Source: Apostichopus parvimensis
Taxonomy: Eukaryota; Echinodermata; Holothuroidea; Aspidochirotida; Stichopodidae
Assembly: GCA_000934455.1 (NCBI GenBank)
Contig: KN884665.1
Span: forward strand, 57,449 to 106,993
Reading direction: 5' to 3'
DNA length: 49,545 bases
A program made the translations under genes and the position numbers. The notes beneath the pieces are model-generated. The model ran no database searches. It was not told the origin of the DNA and worked only from the letters and a program-made list of their open reading frames with translations. Positions 21,601 through 33,600 of the stretch are shown in pieces (position 1 is the stretch's first letter; each line of letters opens with the position of its first letter).

Positions 21601-24600
21601 CCAGGGTGTATACATGGGGACCTGCAGGGGAATTGTTAATATAGTTGCATGTGCTAGTTTGTGGCTGTGCCAATGGGAAGTCTTCCAGAATGAGATATGT
21701 TGATGTGGCCACTGTAGTGACATGGTAGCAGGGTTCACACTTGGGTTTTTGGGTTGTCACAAACTGCAATGACCAGGGATTAACCATGTAAAATTTGTGT
21801 GTGAGAAGGCTGTGACCATGAAATTTAAACTTAAATCCCATTTGGCAGTGGTGGTCATAATTCATGTCAAACATGGAAATTTAATATTTTACACTGTTGT
21901 TCTTCTAACAGATCCACCACCTTTTCCATTCAAGCCGTGGCATATTGGAGTAATTGCTAGTGATACAAAACTTTTCCAAACTCTTTTGAAACAATTGAAA
22001 ATCAAGCAAATGCCAGACAGGTCTCAAAAGCATGTGAACATGGTTAATAATGCTGATGCAATCTTTAAAAAATGGTGGAAGGAAGATCTACATGAAGGTT
22101 ACAAAGAGGCTGAGGCAAGGTTCATGGCAGTTCTAGAAAGATGTGGTTACAGAGAACTTGTTGTCTTTATCAAAGGAGGTCAGTTACTCCAATTACTAAA
22201 TAGTTTGTATCGCTTAACAAGATTGTATTTAAATTGATGATATTTCCAACTATTAATCATTATCTGTGAATTTATGGTTACTTGCTTAGGGAGGCAGTTA
22301 GATGACACCCTTGATTTGTAAACATGATAAATGAACCTCATGTTTGGTGTACATGTGACCCTTGGTAAGTGCAAGAATCATATCAATTGTGTTTGGTCAA
22401 AACTACCTTTGTCTACAAACCACGCTTTACAGCCTCAATTTGTCCCTTCAGTAGCAAGTTTCTTGCAAATGCAGGGTTTAAAAAAACTATCGAGGTCAAC
22501 AAAGGTCGAGGTCTGTAAACCCAGTAACTCCAGAAGTGAAACTTGGATTTACTTCATAAATCCACCTCAGTGGGTACAAGAACACTGGTGTTTTTGTCAA
22601 AATTCATTGGAGGTCAACAGAGATCAAGTTCTGTAATTGTGATAACTCCAAAAGTAGAGCTTTCTTTTCTGGATCCACTGGAAATGACTACACAGATTAT
22701 ACATATAGGCAGTATACTGTCGAATGTGGCAATGAATCACTTGGCTCCTGGTAAAGCAGCTCTCAAACTAAAAATTATGTGTATGTTGCATACTGTTTTA
22801 TGCAACATGCAATAAGTTGTCTCTCCTGAAAGTGGCAAAAGCACATCTGGTTGAGGATGGCATGGAGACAGATCTTCAGTTGTTGCACTTATTGCCTCTT
22901 AAAATTAGGCTGGTCTTTAGTATTAATTAGTACTTTTCAGAAGTTACAAAAACCTTATTCAATGGCTAAGGCTTAATTTGACAGTGCTTAAAGGTATGCT
23001 GCATTGGCCCCAAATATGCTAGATATTCTAATATGACCAACTTTGGTCAAAATTCTTGACTGTTTTCATTACAACCTTCCAGGAAATTTTCCTCACTTGG
23101 ACATTCAGTCATCTTGTGTGTTCCATAAAAATTGTCTGAGAACATTTTGGAGAGTAAAGAACTCCATGAATGTACTTTTTGAAAACTTATAGTGCTCAAT
23201 TATAGCGTGCTATAATTTGGGGCCTATACTGACTACCTTTAATATCTTTGATTTTTTGTTGTTGATATATATTGGTTGTTTTCTTTGTGCCTTGAGGGAT
23301 CTGCAGAATGGATTTCTAACCATTATAAGTCCATTATTGTTAGCATATATATAAATATAAATTAAGATTTCTTTACTCTTTCCAATTCGTTATAATTTCC
23401 CGTTCAGTTTTCAGTCTGTGGTTTACTTATTCATGTATAGTAACTTGAATTTCTCTTGAAATCCCTTCCCTGCCACTCTCCAGGTTATATCAAATGAAAT
23501 GTGGAGTGTGATCACTGCTTCCACAGTAGTCAAGGTATTTGTGCTTGTAACTAAAACCTAGAACAGAATTTACTATATAGGGTTCAGCACCGACCACACT
23601 AAAGGCTATATAGCTCAGTTGGTAGAACATGGGACTAGTAATTTACTGAGGGCACTGATTTGCATCCCCTCCTAGCCAAACCTTTCTGTCCGTTTTTTGA
23701 AGGTCATATTCACTCTTCCTCCTTGGTCAGTGCCAGTCAGAACATTGGGTACTATGCATAGTGTTAAACCAAGGATCATGTCCTAATTTCATTTGATTTA
23801 ATGCAGAAGAATACTGAGGTGTGAAAAATATGCTGGAATTTGGATATCAAAAGCCAGTTTTGCTCTGAGATGATTAATTCAATCTAATCCTTAGAGATTT
23901 CTGAAGCAGATTATTGTATATGATATATTTGTGACAAATGGAGGAAGGTTTATAAGGCCTGCTGTTTATAATAATGTAATAAATCAGCAGTTATTATTAT
24001 TATTATTATTATTATTTTGTGGTTGTTTAGTATTGATTATTTTGTGACTTGATAGATGGACCGACACAGGTTTTCCAGGTAATCAAGATCAAGAACATAA
24101 ATTTATACAAGTGTAAATTGTGAAATTATGTCTCATTTACAAAATATCAACAACTTGTATTTTGCTGATCTCTCCTCAGGTGAACCTCATCATGGAAGGT
24201 TGCATGATAGTGTCATTGAGACAGTTTTGCATAGGGTTAAAAGGTACCTTCCTTACCTGGCTAAGAATATGGCACAAGTCTTACCTGATGATAATGCCCC
24301 TTTGGATCTTGTTGGAGAGAGACTTTTTGATACATGGCAGAAGCAACATAGGGGTATTGAAAAACTTACTCTGCTGATTGGTGCCCTCAGAGGAGTCTGT
24401 GATGATTTGAATGCATATAGACTGCCCAAACAGGATATTGAGGACATATCTGATTTAGCTTTGGAATTGGAACAAGGTCAGTAGCTTTAATATCTGAACA
24501 TTATGTTAGATTCCTTGCTGAATGCAAAAGGAAGTGTATTCTATGGTAATGGTGTGTGTATGATGCATGCAGGACTTTGACCTTTAAATACTCAAACAGT

Positions 24601-27600
24601 ATATATTGTACTGTTGTTCAACTTCATACATGTATAGAGTATGGATCAAGCTTTTTGAGTAGAAGAACTCCATTGCTCTCTGTTGATTTCAACGGTCATG
24701 TGAAGTCAACAGTGGTCAAAGTCTGAATACCTTGTAAACACTAGAACTCTTAAAGAAAATTTTGGATGAACGTCATACCTTGCATGTGGATCTAAGTAAG
24801 TAGTTAGAAGAACTCTAGTTTTTTTATCTCAATACATTACATGTATAAAGATTTTGTAACAGTAAGTGGGACTCTCTCTTCTCTTAAAAAATTTTCAGCG
24901 TCTTCATACAAAGTTCTTTTTCTCTGGAATTTCCAGAGCAAGAATATATCATATAGACCAACAAAAGTTACTATTTTTTATTCCAGAATTGTATCTCATT
25001 CTATGACTTTTTCACCGATTTATGTCCAAATCGGGCTGAAACACGGTTTTGCAGACCTTTTTTTGCACACGCTCCAAAACTTGTTTGTAGGGAACTTTTG
25101 CACACGTTTCCCTGCTCATTTGTTANNNNNNNNNNNNNNNNNNNNNNNNNNNNNNNNNNNNNNNNNNNNNNNNNNNNNNNNNNNNNNNNNNNNNNNNNNN
25201 NNNNNNNNNNNNNNNNNNNNNNNNNNNNNNNNNNNNNNNNNNNNNNNNNNNNNNNNNNNNNNNNNNNNNNNNNNNNNNNNNNNNNNNNNNNNNNNNNNNN
25301 NNNNNNNNNNNNNNNNNNNNNNNNNNNNNNNNNNNNNNNNNNNNNNNNNNNNNNNNNNNNNNNNNNNNNNNNNNNNNNNNNNNNNNNNNNNNNNNNNNNN
25401 NNNNNNNNNNNNNNNNNNNNNNNNNNNNNNNNNNNNNNNNNNNNNNNNNNNNNNNNNNNNNNNNNNNNNNNNNNNNNNNNNNNNNNNNNNNNNNNNNNNN
25501 NNNNNNNNNNNNNNNNNNNNNNNNNNNNNNNNNNNNNNNNNNNNNNNNNNNNNNNNNNNNNNNNNNNNNNNNNNNNNNNNNNNNNNNNNNNNNNNNNNNN
25601 NNNNNNNNNNNNNNNNNNNNNNNNNNNNNNNNNNNNNNNNNNNNNNNNNNNNNNNNNNNNNNNNNNNNNNNNNNNNNNNNNNNNNNNNNNNNNNNNNNNN
25701 NNNNNNNNNNNNNNNNNNNNNNNNNNNNNNNNNNNNNNNNNNNNNNNNNNNNNNNNNNNNNNNNNNNNNNNNNNNNNNNNNNNNNNNNNNNNNNNNNNNN
25801 NNNNNNNNNNNNNNNNNNNNNNNNNNNNNNNNNNNNNNNNNNNNNNNNNNNNNNNNNNNNNNNNNNNNNNNNNNNNNNNNNNNNNNNNNNNNNNNNNNNN
25901 NNNNNNNNNNNNNNNNNNNNNNNNNNNNNNNNNNNNNNNNNNNNNNNNNNNNNNNNNNNNNNNNNNNNNNNNNNNNNNNNNNNNNNNNNNNNNNNNNNNN
26001 NNNNNNNNNNATATAAGATGTATAAGGTTATAAGAAGTATGTTTAGCTTTCTTTTGAACCTGTGATGTTTGAAATCAAATGTACAAAGAATTAAAATAAA
26101 ATAACAAAATGGAGAGGAACTGAGGTGGCTATTAGGGGAGGAGGAGGCCACCCATCACTTTCAAATAAAAACTTGTAATCTTCTTTTACATTAAATTTTC
26201 CAAGTCATAAATCCATGAAATCTTCATGTCAGAAACATTGAGATGGAAAAACGTGGGTTGTTTTGATACTTGGAAGTGGACACAGTTTTGATGGTAGTCA
26301 CCACTACAGTCTACAGTAACATACAGTAGGTCGATAGGCCTAGCTCTCAAGGCGGGCATCAAGAATATGGTCGAGTTGTTCGCCTCTTCTAATTTGGCCG
26401 TTGTCATTGACGTCAAACTATATGACCAAAAAGTCCAACAGAGACTGACCCAAGATGAAGGATACCACATGAAAAACAAGTTCTTAAATGTTCTATGACA
26501 TTACTAAACCTTAAAATGTCGTTCTTTCGACAAACAGGCAATGAGCGCTAAAGGCAACACTAGCAGGATAAAGTGTAACCTGCAGAGACTATTCGTGGCA
26601 AAGTAGCATAAATGCAAGTTATATATTTGTTGTACCATGATTGATATTGATAATTGTAGAGACAGAGCAAAGATTTGAAATTAGGATTCGAAATAAAAAC
26701 TTCCAGTATTGAGATACTGCGTCATTGATGCTCTTGTTTTCTGTAGAGGTCACCAGAGGTCAATATGTGAAAATCGTGCAAACGTTATAGTTCATAAAGT
26801 ACATGGTGGTCCAACATCATACTTGGTATGTGGATCCACCTGTTTATGGAAAAGAACCCTATTGTTTTCTGCAGAGATCAAAGCCATTCAAGGTCAACAG
26901 AGTAAAAGTCTGCAACATTATGAACACTACAACTCAAATAGATACCACTTGGGTTAACTTCAAATGTTCTTGTTTCTAGGGAGAAAGTTATAACTCAGCC
27001 TGTTGGCTTGCTGGTTTAGTCCTGAATTCTAAAGTATGTGATAACAGCACTATTGTCATTTCATTTTTCGCATTCCAAATTCTAGTCAATGGCAGTCTTT
27101 ACCATCAATGATGCAACAACAATAAAACGTTGATATCAGTCTGGTTCACCTCAACTTCCCAGCAGCTAGTTTATAAAATATTTAATTACTTGCCCTAGGG
27201 AAGCACATTACCGATGCAGCCAATTTGGTTGGAATGTGTATTTGTGTATGTGACAGCAATCTTCCAAGATACAAGAAGTGGGACACATGCAGGTCTCTTA
27301 CTTTATGTGTGCGTGGTTCAACTCAGTTCTGGAGTTGCATGTATGTTTTGAGATCAGAGGCCAGTCAAGGGCAGCAAAGGTCAAAATGTGAAAATCATCT
27401 AGCCCAATTATCTCTAGAATGCCAGCTTGGATGAGTCTTCATACTTACATCAGCGGTTATTTAAATAAGGTCAGCAGAAGGCAAAAGCTGTAAGCATAGT
27501 TGTAAGTGTGATATCTTAAGAAGAGCAGCATAAACAGATCTAACATTATTATGTACCATAGATAGGTCTGAAAGTCTATTGTTATTCTACATTTCTTAAC

Positions 27601-30600
27601 ATTGACATATAGGTTGAAAAATAAATTTTCAAAACCATATTACTCAGAATGAACATGTGTGGACTATGCACTATGGGTAACAGTGTTTCCGCTATGACGC
27701 GATTTTGACGCAATGGCTTGCCGATTTGACGCACTGGCGTTCAGAGAGAGAGAAAAAAAGAGGGGGTTTAATTTTCTCCTGAATTTTATACGGTGTGAAT
27801 AGAAAAAAAAAACATTTCAAAGGCATGGTGTTCAGAACTTCAACTTGAAGTGAAGAAATTATTACTGTAAATTGTTTCCAACTTATTGTCAGAAATGTTA
27901 AATTAGCGATCGCTAACTGTTCCATAGCTATGTTTTTTTAAAACAGTCACGCAGATTTAGCTCGCTTGCTGTAAAGCTAAATCATATTACGTAACGTGCA
28001 CTCGCACTGATGGATTGCCTACACTATGATGGTTCGCACTACCAGTGTACTGTATAGCCTACATTACATTACAAGTCCATGCACTATTTGAGACAATTTA
28101 GCTTGTAAAAATAAAGCGTAATACGCAACGAACTCATTTATTATTATTTAGCAATCATCGTTAAAATAAAGCTCAGGGTTCCATGCCTCAATTTAAAATC
28201 AGACATTGGATTGGACGATGTTTATTAATAATACTGTCGGCAAAATGTAACATCGTGAAAAGCCAAGAAAATATTGACCGATTGTGTTTTTGGTTCAATC
28301 AAATAATTTGGCGGAATTTTTGCCTGTCTTGTTTTTATATGAACCTTATACTTCACTGAAAAGAAACGATTGTAAATTCCTCATCAAGTTTGACAAGACA
28401 AACTATTAATTTTGGTGATGTGCGGGCTGACATTCCTCCACGTTTTACAAACAACATATCATTTTATGAATGAACGTTATAAACTTTTTTGACGACTGTG
28501 TACATCGTCACACTACCTTTTTATCAATCGTAGCCAATGTACATAAATCTTTCTCACGGCATCTGATGGACGTATTAATCTGTGAATCTATGACTATCAC
28601 TTTACTACGCAAAAGGCCCGGTATTCTGTTATATAAAAGAGAAGGCGGTTGCATTTAATTTTACGCAAACAACCATAGATCATATCTGGAGTAAAAAATC
28701 AAAACACAACATTACATTGCCATTACGCCACGGTCAGAAGGGAGGCACCCTACCACACAGTTAGCCTATTCATGTTGAAAGTCTGAATAGCTAGTATCTG
28801 CGTGAGTAGAGTTCATAAACAGTATAAGTGGTCACGTAGACAGTGACCGTGTATAAACTTGTAAAAGTGATGGATTAGTACTTTGTAGAAAGTAAAGAGT
28901 GACGGTGTTTAGGACCCCCAGCAGAGTTATTATTATTTGAGGTATGTTTAAACTTGTTGGAATAGGGCAGGAGTAACAATAAATATTGGCCAGTAAACGG
29001 GAGCAGGTCACAGTTTGTAATAAGGAATGGGAATTACACATTGATTGAACACACCAAAAATAGAATTTTAACGCTGGCTAAATCATTAGGCCTAGTCTAT
29101 TTACTGCCACATTCGTCTAAAATTGCTGAAGGTAGTAACAAAAGGAAACCCCCAAATGATAAGGGGCCAGAGAAAAAACAAAGCAAGTTACTTAACTTCT
29201 GGTTTCGGGGACAACCAGAGGGGAACGAACAGGACTCACAGTCAAAGGACAATGAGAAGAACACAAGAGAGTTTAGAAAGAAGTGGCTAAAGGTTGGGGC
29301 CCATTTATTCACTGATATTACTTAAAATCAGTGAAAATGATTCTAAAACTCTCATCGAGTGGTTCCAACAACAGCTCATATGGCACCAGAAAGCACAATT
29401 TTTTTTTCTTCAAACAGAGGAAATTTCATTACAAAATCCCTTTATAAGCAAACCTGAAATTTCGCATCTAAGCTCCCTTCCTAAAGGATTTTTTTAGACC
29501 CCTCCCCCAGGACGGTGGTGAGTCAAATGTTCAGATATTAGCCATTTTGACTCAATGGGAAATTTCTTAGAGGAAACACTGATGGGCACTATGTCTGTTG
29601 CATTGAAGCTATATAGAGGTGATGCCAAACTTGTTCATTAATTTAGCATACACTCTTAAAGCAGACTTGCTTGAACATTTCTTGTCATAAAGTAAACATA
29701 AAAGATAGAAAGCATTAGTTTCTCATTTTAACCATGACCTTTATATTTTGCAGTTTTGCTTTCTGGTTTAATTTCTTTTCAGGACTACCGGATGAAATAA
29801 TTGTGGGTATTTCAAAGTCAGTGCCAACCACAGAGTGGAGACATTTGGGTTTCGCACTTGGTATCACAGATTGCAGACTGCATGCTTTTGAGAATCATCA
29901 TTATGGCCTACAAGAAAGAGTTTATATAATGCTTCGCTACTGGCAGATGCGTCAATCATACGATGTTGATCAAGCAGAAAAGCTAATTGTAGCTCTACAA
30001 GCTTGTAATTGTTTAGACAAACTTGCCTCAATCTCCAAAGGTATTTTTTTTTTCATTCTTACTTCACCATGTGACACCATGATGACGATATCACAATTGG
30101 GCATTGAGTCGACTTAAGCTTAGAATGCCTTTGAAAAGTGTCAATACTGCTGTCTTGAGTATACATCTTAATCAACTTGAGAACATTTCTTAATTGTTGA
30201 GAATGAAGGGGTTTCTCAATTCAGTAGTACTGTAATCATGTAGGCTTTGTTGTACTACATGGATTGCTTATGTAATTACTGTATTGTTACTGTACAAGTT
30301 AGATGAATAAATAGCTATGTTATCATGTTAAAGGGAGTCTAGGTGATTGGTATTCACAAATTAAACTATAGGAGTGGAGTTGGTCTGGTATTTAGTTGAT
30401 ATTGTTATAACAGCAATTGCAGTTTGTTCTGGTCTTAGAACACTGCTGCTGAGGAGTTACAAAGTATTTATTGAAGACCCTTTTCGTAGATAGATAGAAC
30501 ATAGTAGGGTAATGTGTCAGGTTGTAGCTGGTGGTGTGAGTACTGGTTCAACAAGGTTGGCAACCACTGGCATACATGCATATTGCTGAAAAATATTCAG

Positions 30601-33600
30601 ATGTGACAGTAATTTGAATATTGCAAGCCTGTAATCAGATGCAACATTTTGAAGCCCAGAACCACATTTTTGAAAGTCAACAAATAAGCTGTTGTTCTGA
30701 TGTGGAAAGTGTAATAAGTGAAAGGGAAGGATCAGATATGTTCTGTGTTCTAAAGTCTTGTTTTCTTGAAAGTGTTAACTTAATTCTTGATAAAGGACAT
30801 TTGATAATTTGACATATGCACTAGGGTCAGTGACCATTCTACATATGTATAAGCAGTTTTAAAATCTATGTGGTTCTTTAAGTATCTTCTCTGAACCCAT
30901 ATATTGTTTGGGATGTAAGGGATTGTTCATCATTTATTGTGCTTGCATTACTCCTGTCTGTGTGGTTGAAGAATGTTAACTACAGTGGCTTTGTTTTTGG
31001 TTTGAGAAACTTGTTACATAACTAAATAGACAAGTTGACTTTTAGATTAGTTTCACTGAAATTTGACTTTGAAGAGTACAACCCTTAACTGTTTCTTTCA
31101 ATTTTAGTCAGGCAGATCTAGTAAGATATTTCGTTGCATATTTGTGAATTATTCTATTATTTTATGTATGGAAGTGTGCCTTGGTTTCCCAGTGATATAT
31201 ATTTTTAGATGTTCATACCATTTCTCTGGGTAGTATTTCACTCTTGCAATCATTTAGAAGATTTTACTCACAGTTTGCAACATCATGAAAATTTAAAGAA
31301 AAACTTGAACTTTGTAATTAGCATCATGACTTTTTACCTTGAGTCGTATTTCTGTGAGCTATCAACATCTTAATACGGGTGTTTCGTTTGCATAGGTCTA
31401 GATGAGACCCACCTCCGGAGCGTTGCAGATTGCATCGATGAAAAGTGGAAACGTGTAGCAGCATTTGTCTGTAACCCTACAGATATTCAAGATATTTCAA
31501 AAAGATCAGAACCAAACAGGGATAAAGCTTTACTTGTTTTACGGAAATGGAAAAGGAAACAACCAAGTAAAGTCACAAGTCTTCTAGAATGTTTGGCCAA
31601 GACTTTGAAAGAGTGCCATCTTCATAAGGCAGCCAGGATACTTTATGATGGTAGGTGTATTGTTTATCTGGAAGTGTCACTTAGATATTCTTTATAAGTA
31701 AATTTGGGGTTTTCTTTCTTGGTGTACATTCTTTTGCTTTGTTATTTGGTGCGGTTATATATGTTGATTAGATGTGGTTACAAGATGAGGTAGCAATAGA
31801 AACAAAGAATGGTTTAACCCTGTGTTCCATTTACTATAACACTTGTATGAAATCAAGAATGCAGATGTTATAGAGAGTTTCACAAAAATAAAAGTACAAA
31901 CATCTCTGGATTGGCTTTCGTTTCAACCTGACACTTTATATGCAAATGTTATTCATTAGAATTGTTCTAAGGATAAAAATTGGGTTGATTTTTCAATAAA
32001 CTGTGACAATCTTGTAGACCATATTTTAATTGACTGTTAGTATTCAATTGTGAGAATTGCAAGATATTGATTTGAATTCTTTGAAAGGTTTGGATGCAGG
32101 CACAGTTATCTGTCTAGCCAATAAATTGGCATTTGATTGGCAACCACTTGGACGTCAACTATTTGGTGAGAAGTTCCAAAAAGAAAAGTTTGAAGCTGTA
32201 GATGATGCTGTTCAATGTACATTCCAGATGTTAGAGACTTGGAATAAGAAGAATATTGGTAACCCTGATAGAATTGCAATGCTCTATAAAGCTTTGAAAA
32301 CAATTGGAAGACAAGACATAGAAGAATGGTTGACGAAATACATTGACTCAGATCAGACAATGGAGTATCATTTGCAATCATCACCTCCGTCATCTCACAG
32401 ACAAGGTAATTGAATATATTTTGTATATATTGTTTCTCAGTGTCAACTTTCTCAGCCATAAATGATTGTCTTTCAAGGTAGTTGAAAGATGTCATATATT
32501 CTCATCTACTGAACTTGGTATCGGATTTTTAAAAAAAAATTGGTGCATAATATTTCTTTCATTTCAGTGGCAATTTGAAATACATCTTGCCCAGGCAATG
32601 CATGGTTGCAAGCCGATGCTGATGATTATAAAAGTTTGACAATATCTAAGTAATGCGAAATTATTAATCTTGAATGGATTTATGTCTTGAATGGTTGTAT
32701 TAGTCTTGAATGTATTTAAGGCCCACTTTGCCATTTTCCATCTTTGTATTAGCCATTGAAGAGTTGCCCTTATCAGCCCAAAATATGACCTATCTTTGTC
32801 AATAGCAAGTACAAGAAAATCGCATAATGAAAGTCTTATATCCACAGTATGTTAAGTTTCAAATACCTCTCACATTGTCTATTAATTGTTCAGATTACTA
32901 TTCAGCTAGCTAAATACCTCATTTCTAAATTCATAGAGCAGTAAGAAACACTTCGTTTTTTGATCAATAATTTCAAATCCATTCTGTCTAATAATAATGG
33001 ACTAACATATCAAGCATTCCCTTCTTGGTAAGTGATAGGATAATGACAATACCAGCATCTTCATTTTCCATTTAAGGTCTCCTTCCCCTCTCCCTGCTCT
33101 TGATCTATTGAATTTTTTGCAGAATTATTGCAGCAATTTTGATTCAGTACTTTGACTAACATCACATTGCCAATATGAGAACTATCAAACTGATATAACC
33201 TTACAGTGTAGATTTTGTCTCGGGATTTGAAACTGGTGTGTCTCATATTAATATTGTTTTAAGTCAGACCCAAGTGGCTTCATATAGGATTTGTTCTGTT
33301 AGTTTGATCAGGAGAAGCTACAGTATTGTGATTGTAAGAAAATGGTAGCATCACATGTTGGTCTTGAAGTAACTGAATTCTTTGGTTTTGATGGTAATCA
33401 AGAACAATTGCAATGATGATATATTGTACATTTGTGCATGGTAGTGTGGGTGGATGTCTACATGTACCAGTGTTTGTTCAATCCTTTCAACCCAGCCATG
33501 GGCTTTGGTTACCTGGATCAACACCAACAAGCTGTTTTCACTTCTGTTCCCAACTGGGAAGCTTAGAGCCTGTATTGTAAACAATTTGCTTCAGTATATT

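Noticed and set aside
21491-21874. A 127-codon minus-strand frame near death-fold exon 1
   Set aside because: No family resemblance, opposite strand to the gene, and composition as expected of intron.
23605-23670. A functional tRNA-Thr gene
   Set aside because: A-box and anticodon-like sequences are present but the B box is degenerate and the T-stem does not pair.
24841-26151. Long apparent frames across the gap on both strands
   Set aside because: They consist almost wholly of undetermined bases.
26186-26479. A 97-codon minus-strand frame just right of the gap
   Set aside because: No recognisable motif, no start context or splice structure, and it overlaps ordinary intron sequence.
30621-30812. 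A 63-codon open frame in the intron between death-fold exons 3 and 4, as a possible alternative terminal exon
   Set aside because: The only in-phase acceptor (GCAAG near 30626) lacks a pyrimidine tract, and the peptide resembles nothing known.
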